The notes beneath the pieces were generated by a model, which saw nothing but the letters and a program-made list of their open reading frames with translations, was not told the DNA's origin and searched no databases. From the NCBI GenBank assembly GCA_964276145.1, contig CAXYDN010000003.1:1-64000 (forward strand): 64,000 bases of DNA, in the 5' to 3' direction. Both the position numbers and the translations under genes were made by a program. This document shows, piece by piece, positions 8,964-16,798 of this stretch (position 1 is its first letter; every line of letters begins with the position of its first letter). This DNA is from SCGC-AAA076-P13 sp964276145 (GTDB taxonomy: Bacteria; Pseudomonadota; Gammaproteobacteria; Magnimaribacterales; D2472).

Positions 8964-9842
8964 TTAGAAATGTTCATAACCTTTAATTTCTACATCATAA
9001 CCTTTATTAGAAATAAGTTTAATTTCTCTTGATTCAGAAACCACACCGATCTTAATAAAATCATCACAAAATTTATTACTGGGAATTGTGAAACACAAAT
9101 CATAGTCGTCACCAAGATTGACATCATTAATATCAGATATAACAGGTATATCATCCAAATAAATCTCACCCCCACAACTTGAAGCTTTAAGCATCTTTTG
9201 CATATCAACAAGTAATCCATCTGAAGTATCGATACAGGCACTAGCCAATCCAGATATTTTTTTTCCTAATTCAATTTTTGGTAGTGGTCTTAGATAATCT
9301 TTTATATAGGGAGAATCTAAAATATTATTCTTCAAATCTTTCAACCCTCTTGCACCTCTTCCAACTTCTTTACTAATGCATATATATTCACTAGGCATAG
9401 CTCCGTCTCTTCTTAAAATATTTTTTTTAAAAGGTGATCCATATACTATTACGTTGATGTTTAATGGTCCCCTGGTTAAATCTCCACCAATCAAAGGGAG
9501 CTTGAATTGATGTGATATTTCACGAGTTCCTTTAGCAAAATCTTCAAACCATTCTCTATCTTGAAATGGCGATGTAACAGACAAACTAAATGCCAGAGGA
9601 TTGCATCCCATTGCAGCAATATCACTAATGGCAATTGCTATGGATCTGTATGCAATATCCTGGGCTGCTGTATCCTTTAAAAAATGTATGCCTTCAACAG
9701 AAGCATCAACAGAAGTAACTATCTCTTTTTTTGATTCAAAAACAGCACAATCATCCCCAGGAGGGACGATTACACCATTTTCTTTGTAATATTTAGAACC
9801 AATTTGATTAAATAAATCAATTAGCTCAAATTCAGAGTTCAA
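8964..9842 (-). CDS. thiL: Thiamine-monophosphate kinase
   Basis: ThiL phosphorylates thiamine monophosphate to the active cofactor thiamine diphosphate using ATP. The 292-residue protein has the N-terminal FELIDLFNQIG, the metal-binding GDDCAVFE motif at about residues 29-36, SVDASVEGIHF, AISDIAAMGCNPLAFSLSV, GGDLTRG and the SACIDTSDGLLVDM segment of the PurM/ThiL fold. Its length is slightly below E. coli ThiL (325). It is followed by pgpA and preceded by a thiolase gene 8 bases upstream on the same strand. The usual neighbour nusB lies about 7 kb away on the other strand, so the operon has been rearranged. Confidence 0.92.
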   Translation of the reverse strand: MNSEFELIDLFNQIGSKYYKENGVIVPPGDDCAVFESKKEIVTSVDASVEGIHFLKDTAAQDIAYRSIAIAISDIAAMGCNPLAFSLSVTSPFQDREWFEDFAKGTREISHQFKLPLIGGDLTRGPLNINVIVYGSPFKKNILRRDGAMPSEYICISKEVGRGARGLKDLKNNILDSPYIKDYLRPLPKIELGKKISGLASACIDTSDGLLVDMQKMLKASSCGGEIYLDDIPVISDINDVNLGDDYDLCFTIPSNKFCDDFIKIGVVSESREIKLISNKGYDVEIKGYEHF

Positions 9843-9850
9843 TTAGAATT

Positions 9851-11038
9851 CTAGCTAGGGTATCTTTCAAATAAGCCTGATGCTCCCATGCCCCCACCAA
9901 CACACATAGTTACAACACCAAACTGCTTATCACTTCGAACAAGCTCTCTTGTTAAATGGCCAACACATCTTGATCCAGTCATTCCAAACGGATGACCTAT
10001 AGATATGGAACCACCATTAACATTTAACTTATCCATTGATATGCCTAGAGTATCTCTACAATGAGCAACTTGAACAGCAAATGCTTCATTAAGCTCCCAT
10101 AAATCAATGTCTTCAACTGACATATTATAATTTTTTAATAGCTTAGGTACTGAATAAACTGGTCCTATTCCCATCTCATCTGGTTCACAACCCATAGTAG
10201 TGAAACCTCTAAAATATGCTATTGGCTTTAATCCAAGCTCAAGAGCTTTTTCTTCTGACATAACTAAATTTACAGAAGCTCCATCAGATAATTGTGATGA
10301 ATTACCTGCAGTCACAGTTCCATTTTCAGGATCAAATACAGGCTTTAATCCTCCCAAACCTTCTAATGTAGTTCCTGGTCTGTTGCATTCATCTTTATCT
10401 ACAGTTACTTGAACCTCTTTAGATTCCCCAGTTTCTTTGTTTGTAAGCAACATCTTTGTATCCATTGGTACAATTTCATCAAGAAATAATCCTGCTTCTT
10501 GAGCAGCAGCAGTTCTTTTCTGACTTTCAAAAGCTAACTCATCTTGAGTTTCCCTTGAAACGTTGTATCTTTTAGCAACTACTTCAGCAGTCATACCCAT
10601 AGGGTAATATATGCCAGGAGATTGTTCTGCCAATCTTTCATTAACAAAATTATCCATATTCATTTTCATCATTGAAATTGTTTCAGCTCCGCCAGCAATA
10701 ACAGTGTCATAACAACCTGCCATAATTTGCCCAGCAGCCATAGAAATTGATTGTAAACCTGATGAACAATATCTATTTATAGTTGTACCACCTACTGAAG
10801 TTGGCAAATTAGATAGAACTGCAGCATTTCTTGCTATATTGTGACCTTGAGCTCCTTCAGGATTTCCACAACCCATTATGATATCTTCAACTGCTTCAGG
10901 TGGAAGATTGGGGTTTCTTTCTAACATCGCATTTATGATATGAGAAAGCATCTCATCTGGTCTTGTCATGTTAAATCCACCTCTGTGTGATTTTGCTAGA
11001 CCAGTCCTTACGCTATCTACAATAACTACGTTTTTCAT
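9851..11038 (-). CDS. Acetyl-CoA acyltransferase (thiolase)
   Basis: This 395-residue thiolase forms or cleaves 3-ketoacyl-CoA. The nucleophilic cysteine is in RYCSSGLQSI (Cys91). The second active-site region is GHPFGMTGSR, and the C-terminal catalytic cysteine is in CVGGGMGASG. NEAFAVQ is also present. A clear GGAGAT ribosome site precedes the ATG. The sequence looks like a degradative FadA-type thiolase, but no fadB-like partner is adjacent, so the chain length and direction of the reaction are unknown. It lies just upstream of thiL on the same strand, with 8 bases between them. Confidence 0.88.
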   Translation of the reverse strand: MKNVVIVDSVRTGLAKSHRGGFNMTRPDEMLSHIINAMLERNPNLPPEAVEDIIMGCGNPEGAQGHNIARNAAVLSNLPTSVGGTTINRYCSSGLQSISMAAGQIMAGCYDTVIAGGAETISMMKMNMDNFVNERLAEQSPGIYYPMGMTAEVVAKRYNVSRETQDELAFESQKRTAAAQEAGLFLDEIVPMDTKMLLTNKETGESKEVQVTVDKDECNRPGTTLEGLGGLKPVFDPENGTVTAGNSSQLSDGASVNLVMSEEKALELGLKPIAYFRGFTTMGCEPDEMGIGPVYSVPKLLKNYNMSVEDIDLWELNEAFAVQVAHCRDTLGISMDKLNVNGGSISIGHPFGMTGSRCVGHLTRELVRSDKQFGVVTMCVGGGMGASGLFERYPS

Positions 11039-11093
11039 AATATCTCCATTGGGTAAAATTTACACTATCATTCTAATCTATACTAATGACGAC

Positions 11094-11381
11094 TTAAAGC
11101 TTCTTATACCAATTCGGTATTATGTCTATGCCCAACTCTTGTGCTTTCTTTATCACAAAAGGTATTGTTATCGGACTGAAAGGCAAGACAGTTAGAACAC
11201 CAAGTCCCAGACTTTTAAAAATTTGATTCAGTTGATTATTCGCATAATCAATTTCGTCATCAGATGCCTCTCCTTCAATAGATTTAATATAAACATCTAA
11301 CATTTTTTTATTTTCTTCAGATTCCTCTAAAAAACTATCTTTTAATTTTAGGAGATACTTTTGTATTTTTTTAGTATTCAT
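11094..11381 (-). CDS. Small conserved protein with a LETM1-like C-terminal segment
   Basis: The product has 95 residues. The N-terminal half is charged and helical (KYLLKLKDSFLEESEENKK). The C-terminal half contains GLGVLTVLPFSPITIPFVI followed by KKAQELGIDIIPNWYKKL. This hydrophobic, proline-rich segment recalls small bacterial proteins related to the LETM1 ribosome-binding region, but I assign this only tentatively. The segment may lie in or on the membrane. The gene stands alone, 55 bases upstream of the thiolase gene on the same strand and divergent from nth, whose start is 33 bases away. No function is claimed. Confidence 0.5.
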   Translation of the reverse strand: MNTKKIQKYLLKLKDSFLEESEENKKMLDVYIKSIEGEASDDEIDYANNQLNQIFKSLGLGVLTVLPFSPITIPFVIKKAQELGIDIIPNWYKKL

Positions 11382-11414
11382 TTTTTAATAGATTATTATG
11401 CTACATTTGTCAGC

Positions 11415-12068
11415 ATGAAGAAATCTGAAAGAGCTGAAATAATATTAAAAATATTAGATCAAACTTATCCTAAAACACCAATACCATTAGATCATAAGGA
11501 TATATATACATTGCTTATTGCTGTTTTATTATCTGCTCAATGTACTGACGAAAGAGTAAACCAAGTTACACCAAAATTATTTAAATTAGCCTCCACTCCA
11601 AAAAAAATGAGTAAGCTGTCGCAAGATCAAATATATAAAATTATAAAGCCCTGTGGTTTAGGGCCAAAAAAATCGCAAGCTATTAAAGATCTTTCACTAA
11701 TTTTGGTGAATGAACATAACAGTATTGTCCCTGATAATTTTGTAGATCTTGAAAAACTTCCAGGCGTAGGTCATAAGACTGCATCTGTTGTTATGAGTCA
11801 GGGCTTTGGTGTGCCAGCATTTGCTGTAGATACTCATATTCATAGATTAGCTCAAAGATGGGGTCTAACAGATGGGAAAAATGTTAAAAAGACTGAAGCT
11901 GATTTAAAAAAGTTATTTGATAAATCTACCTGGAATAAACTTCACTTACAAATTATTTTTTGGGGTCGTGAATTTTGTCAAGCAAAAGCCTGTTATGGTC
12001 TTGAATGTAAAATTTGTACCTCCTGTTATCCAAAAAGAATAAAGCCATTTGCACACAAGAAGCCCTAG
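11415..12068 (+). CDS. nth: Endonuclease III (DNA glycosylase/AP lyase)
   Basis: Nth excises oxidised pyrimidines and nicks the abasic site in base-excision repair. The helix-hairpin-helix LPGVGHKTA carries the catalytic lysine at residue 121, and VDTHIHRLAQRWG carries the catalytic aspartate at 139; E. coli has K120 and D138. ATG 11415 gives 217 residues, close to the family's 211; the longer reading from 11361 would run into the divergent gene and lacks homology. The C-terminal iron-sulfur loop is unusual. Its cysteines lie in FCQAKACYGLECKICTSC, which does not have the classical C-x6-C-x2-C-x5-C spacing. Cluster binding is therefore uncertain. Confidence 0.9.
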   Translation: MKKSERAEIILKILDQTYPKTPIPLDHKDIYTLLIAVLLSAQCTDERVNQVTPKLFKLASTPKKMSKLSQDQIYKIIKPCGLGPKKSQAIKDLSLILVNEHNSIVPDNFVDLEKLPGVGHKTASVVMSQGFGVPAFAVDTHIHRLAQRWGLTDGKNVKKTEADLKKLFDKSTWNKLHLQIIFWGREFCQAKACYGLECKICTSCYPKRIKPFAHKKP

Positions 12069-12125
12069 ATGATTTAAAATATTGAACTTCTCAGTTTTAT
12101 ATGATTTAACACTCAGGATATTCAA

Positions 12126-13427
12126 ATGACATTTAATTCAAAAGATAACAATCTTTCACAAAGTGATTCTGTATTTAGCAACCCTCAATCTATAAAAGAT
12201 TATGATAAAGATTTATGGGATTCCTTTGAAAAAGAAGCTAATAGACAAGAAGACCATATAGAGCTTATTGCCTCAGAAAATTATGCAAGTAACAGAATAT
12301 TGGAAGCTCAGGGCTCCTTGTTAACAAACAAGTATGCAGAGGGATATCCCTCTAAAAGATATTATGGTGGTTGTGAATTTGTTGATATTGCTGAAGAAAT
12401 TGCAATCGAAAGAGCGAAGAAGTTATTTAAAGCTGATTACGCTAACGTTCAACCACACTCTGGTTCTTCTGCAAATGCTGCTGCATTTTTAGCATTACTT
12501 GAACCAAATGATACTATTCTTGGAATGAGTTTAGACCATGGAGGTCATTTAACTCATGGAGCGAAAGTAAATTTTTCCGGTAAAAATTATAAAAGCGTTC
12601 AGTATGGCTTGCATCCTGATACTCATGAGATAGATTATGAAGAAGTCAGAAGTCTTGCAAAAGAACATGAACCTAAATTAATTATTGCAGGTTTTTCTGC
12701 CTACTCAGGAATTATAGATTGGAAAAAATTTAGGGAAATTGCAGATGAAGTGGGAGCATATTTTTTAGTTGATATGGCTCATATCTCAGGTCTTGTTGCA
12801 ACAGGACACTACCCCTCACCCGTTCCTTATGCTGATGTGGTTACATCAACAACTCATAAGACTCTTAGAGGCCCAAGATCGGGAATAATCCTTGCAAGAC
12901 AAAATGAAACACTCCAAAAGAAGCTAAATTCAGCAGTATTTCCTGGTTCTCAAGGCGGCCCCCTGATGCATGTTATTGCTGCAAAAGCTGTTTGTTTTAA
13001 GGAAGCAATGGAGCCTGCATTTCAAAAATATATGCAACAAGTTGTCGATAATGCAAAAACTATGTGCGATGTGATTATGTCTCGAGGTGTAGACGTTGTT
13101 ACTGGCAGTACTCACAATCATATAGTTCTAGTAGACCTTAGAAACAAAGATATAACAGGTAAGGATCTAGAAAAAGCTCTTGGAGATGTAAATATTACTG
13201 TTAACAAGAATGCCGTTCCTAATGATCCAAGATCTCCATTTGTAACATCAGGAGTTAGGCTTGGTACTCCTGCTGTTACCACAAGAGGTTTTAAAACAGA
13301 TGAAATCACAAAACTAAGTAACTGGATATGCGATGTGATTGAAAATATTGATGATGAAAATGCAATGTTAGAAATAAAAGATAAAGTAATTAAGCTGACC
13401 AAAGATTATCCAGTCTATAATTTATAG
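12126..13427 (+). CDS. glyA: Serine hydroxymethyltransferase
   Basis: GlyA is the pyridoxal-phosphate enzyme that interconverts serine and glycine and charges tetrahydrofolate with a one-carbon unit. The 433-residue sequence contains HIELIASENYAS, NKYAEGYPSKRYYGG, VDMAHISGLVA and the cofactor-lysine motif TSTTHKTLRGPRSG. The N-terminus is about 15 residues longer than E. coli GlyA and has no recognisable motif. The stop codon TAG is followed at once by the ATG of nrdR, so glyA-nrdR-ribD-ribBA-ribH-nusB appear to form one transcript. Confidence 0.95.
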   Translation: MTFNSKDNNLSQSDSVFSNPQSIKDYDKDLWDSFEKEANRQEDHIELIASENYASNRILEAQGSLLTNKYAEGYPSKRYYGGCEFVDIAEEIAIERAKKLFKADYANVQPHSGSSANAAAFLALLEPNDTILGMSLDHGGHLTHGAKVNFSGKNYKSVQYGLHPDTHEIDYEEVRSLAKEHEPKLIIAGFSAYSGIIDWKKFREIADEVGAYFLVDMAHISGLVATGHYPSPVPYADVVTSTTHKTLRGPRSGIILARQNETLQKKLNSAVFPGSQGGPLMHVIAAKAVCFKEAMEPAFQKYMQQVVDNAKTMCDVIMSRGVDVVTGSTHNHIVLVDLRNKDITGKDLEKALGDVNITVNKNAVPNDPRSPFVTSGVRLGTPAVTTRGFKTDEITKLSNWICDVIENIDDENAMLEIKDKVIKLTKDYPVYNL

Positions 13428-13916
13428 ATGCATTGTCCATTCTGCCAAGCTGAAGATACTAAAGTTATAGACTCAAGATTAGTTGCAGATGGATCTCAAA
13501 CTAGAAGAAGAAGAGAGTGTGAGGTATGTCATTCTAGATTTACTACTTTTGAAACTGCGGATTTAGCCCTTCCTAGGGTTGTCAAAAGTGATGGTGAGCG
13601 TCAACCTTTTAATGGTTCAAAATTAAAAAAGGGTATGCTCAGAGCTCTTGAAAAAAGACCTTTATCATCTGAAGAAATAGATACTGTATTTGGAAAGATT
13701 TTAAATGAAATTCGTACAAGTGGCCTTCGCGAAATACCATCACTTAAGATAGGTGAAATTATGATGAACGCACTCAAGGAAGTAGACAAGGTTGCTTATG
13801 TTCGGTTTGCCTCTGTCTATAGAGATTTTCAGGATATTAAAGATTTCTCAACAGAGATAAGTTCTCTAAGTAAGGAAAGGCCAAAAAAAGAATTTAAGAA
13901 AAAGCCAAAAAAATGA
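13428..13916 (+). CDS. nrdR: Transcriptional repressor of ribonucleotide reductase genes
   Basis: NrdR senses ATP/dATP and represses nrd operons. The zinc ribbon is formed by Cys3, Cys6, Cys31 and Cys34 (CPFC and CEVC), with the conserved RRRREC between them. An ATP-cone domain follows (LPRVVKSDGERQPFNGSKL onward), ending in YVRFASVYRDFQDI. The protein is 162 residues; the lysine-rich tail after the ATP-cone is a little longer than in E. coli (149). It starts directly after the glyA stop and overlaps ribD by four bases. The nrd genes it would control are not in the window. Confidence 0.95.
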   Translation: MHCPFCQAEDTKVIDSRLVADGSQTRRRRECEVCHSRFTTFETADLALPRVVKSDGERQPFNGSKLKKGMLRALEKRPLSSEEIDTVFGKILNEIRTSGLREIPSLKIGEIMMNALKEVDKVAYVRFASVYRDFQDIKDFSTEISSLSKERPKKEFKKKPKK

Positions 13917-14437
13917 ATTACGAAGATTTGATGAAGAGAGCTATTTCTCTTGCTGATCAATATAAATATACGGCTAAACCAAATCCTGTTGTTGGATGCA
14001 TTATCGTAAAAAACAAAACTATTATTTCTGAAGGTGCTCATAAAGAGTTTGGATCACATCATGCAGAAGTAAATGCGATTGAGGAAGCAAAAAAACTTCA
14101 AGGAATTTCTTTTGTTTCTTTTGAAGAATTAACCTTAATTTGTACTTTGGAACCATGTAATCATTCAGGTAAAACAGGACCTTGCACTGAAGCAATAATT
14201 AATTCAGGAATTAAGAATGTAATAATTGGCGCAGAAGATCCTAATCCACTTGTTTCAGGAAGTGGCATAAAAAATTTAATCAGCCATGGTGTTGCCGTTC
14301 AAACTGGGGTTTGTGCTGAATTGGTTCAAGAACAAAATAAATTCTTTTTTTTTAAGAACACCAATAAAAGACCGTATATAACTATAAAAATTGCCTCATC
14401 AAAAGATGGAAAGTCACATCTAGCTAGATGGGGATAG
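13913..14437 (+). CDS. ribD: RibD, deaminase half and start of reductase domain (frameshifted gene, part 1)
   Basis: RibD deaminates and then reduces the pyrimidine intermediate of riboflavin synthesis. This part holds the zinc deaminase domain: HAE at residues 50-52 and CTLEPCNHSGKTGPC with the two zinc cysteines. It enters the reductase domain at RPYITIKIASSKDGK and then hits a TAG at 14435. The expected continuation (GDRTFITSKESRQDVQ) is present one frame over from about 14427. Removing one base near 14426-14433 restores a full-length gene. Because the other half is intact, an indel error is more likely than a dead gene. It overlaps nrdR by four bases. Confidence 0.85.
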   Translation: MNYEDLMKRAISLADQYKYTAKPNPVVGCIIVKNKTIISEGAHKEFGSHHAEVNAIEEAKKLQGISFVSFEELTLICTLEPCNHSGKTGPCTEAIINSGIKNVIIGAEDPNPLVSGSGIKNLISHGVAVQTGVCAELVQEQNKFFFFKNTNKRPYITIKIASSKDGKSHLARWG

Positions 14438-14924
14438 GACTTTTATTACATCAAAAGAATCCAGGCAAGATGTTCAAGAACTAAGAGCAATTCATGATGC
14501 TATTTTAACTGGTGGTAATACAGTTGTTAATGATCTTCCAAAAATGAACGCTAGGGTTAATTTTCCATTAAATCAACCAAAGAAAATTCTACTTAGTAAT
14601 AAAAGTAATCTTGATTTAAGTGCTGAATTCTTTAAAGATTGTAATTATGAAATATTAAATGAAACAGACATACATAAAATAATAGAAAAATATAGCAAAA
14701 CTGATATTACATCTATTCTTGTTGAAGCGGGCCCAAAACTTGTTAATTCATTTCTTGATTCTGGATTAGTGGATAAAGTCATTATTTATGAATCACAAAA
14801 TAATCTTGGACCAAATGGTGTGAATTGGTTTAAAGAAGATAATACTGTTGAAAAACTTGGTTTTAAACTAGAATCCTCTTATAAAATTGAAACAGATACA
14901 AAAAAAATATACATAAAATGTTAA
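14424..14924 (+). CDS. ribD: RibD, reductase half (frameshifted gene, part 2)
   Basis: This is the continuation of RibD in the next frame. From 14424 it reads LDGDRTFITSKESRQDVQ, then AILTGGNTVVNDLP and ILVEAGPKLVNSFLDSGLVDK, which are the NADPH-reductase signatures of the RibD C-terminal domain. The first ATG inside it (14544) is not a natural start, because conserved residues precede it. It ends seven bases into ribBA, as expected for the intact operon. Together the two parts give a protein of about 335 residues, close to the family length of about 365. Confidence 0.82.
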   Translation, partial: LDGDRTFITSKESRQDVQELRAIHDAILTGGNTVVNDLPKMNARVNFPLNQPKKILLSNKSNLDLSAEFFKDCNYEILNETDIHKIIEKYSKTDITSILVEAGPKLVNSFLDSGLVDKVIIYESQNNLGPNGVNWFKEDNTVEKLGFKLESSYKIETDTKKIYIKC

Positions 14925-15997
14925 AAGATAATATTACTGACATTATTAAGGATATTAAACAAGGGAAAATGGTCATCATTCTTGATGATGAATCTCGTGA
15001 AAATGAAGGCGATCTTGTTTGTGCTGCTGATCAGGTTACTTCTGAAATAATTAATTTTATGGCTTCTAAAGGCAAGGGTTTGATATGTCTTCCTATGAAT
15101 AAAAGTCTTATCAAAAAATATAATCTGCAAATGATGACTAATAATAATAAAGCTGCAAATAGAACTGCTTTTACTGTCTCAATCGAGGCTGCTGAAGGTA
15201 TTACTACAGGAATCTCAGCTGCAGATAGAGCTCATACAATTAAAACTGCAATGGATAAGGATTCTAAGGCGTCAGATATTGTTCAGCCTGGACATATATT
15301 TCCTCTTAAAGCCATGGAAGGTGGTGTTTTAAGTAGAGCAGGACATACAGAAGCTGCTTGTGATTTAGCTAAGCTTGCTGGTTTTCAATCTGCGGGTGTG
15401 ATTTGTGAAATCATGAATGAAGATGGAACTATGGCAAGAAGAGATGACCTTATAAAATTTGGTGAAAAATATGATATTAAAGTTGGCACTATTGCAGACT
15501 TGATAGATTATAGACTGTCTTCAGACAGTACTGTTGAAGTAGTAAGTGAAAGACAAATTACAAATGAATTTGGTGAGTTTAATTTAATTGTTTGGAGAGA
15601 TATTATTAAGGATGAATATCACTTTTCTCTAAGCAAAGGTAATTTATTGGAAGTTGAATCGCCGTTAGTACGTGTTCAAACTCAAAGTATTCTGCAAGAT
15701 ACTTTAGGCATAGAGGAACTTGGGAAAAACTGGTCAATTAGAAAATCTATGGAAAGAATCTCAAAAGAAAAAGCTGGGCTTTTTGTTCTTATAAATCATA
15801 GAGATGCTAAAAGCTACTGGCTTAATAAATTAGAAGATAAAGAAATAGAACCAAAAAGAAATAGAAGAGTTATAGGTGTGGGATCTCAAATATTAAGAGC
15901 TCTTGATTTAAAAAAAATTACCGTTTTAGGAACGCCTACTAAATATAATGCTGTTTCCGGTTTTAATATAGAAATAACTGGTTTTGTTAATGAATAA
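14918..15997 (+). CDS. ribBA: 3,4-dihydroxy-2-butanone-4-phosphate synthase with degenerate GTP cyclohydrolase II domain
   Basis: The N-terminal ~200 residues are a complete RibB domain: DDESRENEGDLVCAAD, the RTAFTVSIEA segment, and a GHIFPLKAMEGGVLSRAGHTEAACDL active-site region. It makes the four-carbon unit of riboflavin from ribulose 5-phosphate. The C-terminal ~150 residues align with GTP cyclohydrolase II but lack its zinc cysteines; where C-x10-C-x-C is expected the sequence reads VRVQTQSILQDTLGI with no cysteine. Such inactive or divergent fusions (RibBX) are known in proteobacteria. A separate active RibA is therefore expected elsewhere. It overlaps ribD and ribH by a few bases. Confidence 0.9.
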   Translation: MLKDNITDIIKDIKQGKMVIILDDESRENEGDLVCAADQVTSEIINFMASKGKGLICLPMNKSLIKKYNLQMMTNNNKAANRTAFTVSIEAAEGITTGISAADRAHTIKTAMDKDSKASDIVQPGHIFPLKAMEGGVLSRAGHTEAACDLAKLAGFQSAGVICEIMNEDGTMARRDDLIKFGEKYDIKVGTIADLIDYRLSSDSTVEVVSERQITNEFGEFNLIVWRDIIKDEYHFSLSKGNLLEVESPLVRVQTQSILQDTLGIEELGKNWSIRKSMERISKEKAGLFVLINHRDAKSYWLNKLEDKEIEPKRNRRVIGVGSQILRALDLKKITVLGTPTKYNAVSGFNIEITGFVNE

Positions 15998-16403
15998 AAT
16001 TCTAATACTGCAAACCTCATGGTATTCGAATTATATTAATGAAATGATGAAGGTTTCATGTAAAGTTTTGTCAGAACATAAATTTTCATGGGATATTTCA
16101 GTTGCTCCTGGGAGTATAGAATTACCTGCACTAGCAAAACATAAGTTATTAAAAAATGAAGGTGTGTATTCAGGGATTCTATTTTTGGGGATTGTTGTTA
16201 GAGGTGAGACTTCCCATTATGAACTTGTCACGGAAGAAACATTTCGATCAATTGGAAATATGGCTATGGATTTTCCTCATATTTCTATAATTAATAATGT
16301 CATTTGTGTAGAAAATGAAGATCAGTTACAAAAGAGGCTGATAGATAATACTGAAAATAATACAAAATCATTAATTAAGCTTATACATGAAAAATCTAGC
16401 TAA
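15990..16403 (+). CDS. ribH: 6,7-dimethyl-8-ribityllumazine synthase
   Basis: RibH joins the pyrimidine intermediate with the RibB product to make lumazine, the direct riboflavin precursor. The protein has 137 residues from ATG 15990, which overlaps the ribBA stop by eight bases; a TTG six bases earlier is less likely. Family features are SWYSNYINEM near the N-terminus, the VAPGSIELPALAKH motif (substrate loop), and FLGIVVRGETSHYELV with the catalytic histidine. It is somewhat short for the family (about 155). It overlaps nusB by 17 bases. Confidence 0.92.
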   Translation: MNKILILQTSWYSNYINEMMKVSCKVLSEHKFSWDISVAPGSIELPALAKHKLLKNEGVYSGILFLGIVVRGETSHYELVTEETFRSIGNMAMDFPHISIINNVICVENEDQLQKRLIDNTENNTKSLIKLIHEKSS

Positions 16404-16797
16404 CTTTAAGGTAGCAATTAGAACTAGAGAATATCTAGTTCAGGCTATATATCAATATTTTTTTAGCAAGCAAGATACATCAGATATCGTTGACCAATTT
16501 AAAGATGAACATAAAACTAAAAAAGTAGATTTTGATACCTTTTCGTCTTCATTAGAGTCTATAAAAAACAATGAAATGGACTTAAAACAAATTCTTGACT
16601 CGCTTGGTGTAAAAGATTCGAATATGGATCTAATTGATAAATCTATTCTTTATTTTGCTTTAAATGAAATGGTTTATGGTGATCTAGATAAACCTGTTGT
16701 TATTGACGAGTCATTGAGGCTTTCAAAGAAGTTTTCTAATCCAGATTCATATAAATTCATAAATGCTAATTTAGATAAATATCTCAAATCAATATAG
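16387..16797 (+). CDS. nusB: Transcription antitermination factor NusB
   Basis: NusB binds the boxA RNA with NusE (ribosomal S10) and promotes antitermination of rRNA transcription. The 136-residue sequence starts its fold with RTREYLVQAIYQYFFS and ends with the family's LDKPVVIDESLRLSKKFSNPDSYKFINANLDK segment, in which V-I-x-E-x-x-x-L-x-K-K-F is diagnostic. It follows ribH with a 17-base overlap, as in the classical ribH-nusB arrangement. thiL and pgpA, which usually follow, are instead at 8.5-9.8 kb. It converges with purA, leaving a single base between the stop codons. Confidence 0.92.
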   Translation: MKNLANFKVAIRTREYLVQAIYQYFFSKQDTSDIVDQFKDEHKTKKVDFDTFSSSLESIKNNEMDLKQILDSLGVKDSNMDLIDKSILYFALNEMVYGDLDKPVVIDESLRLSKKFSNPDSYKFINANLDKYLKSI

Positions 16798-16798
16798 C

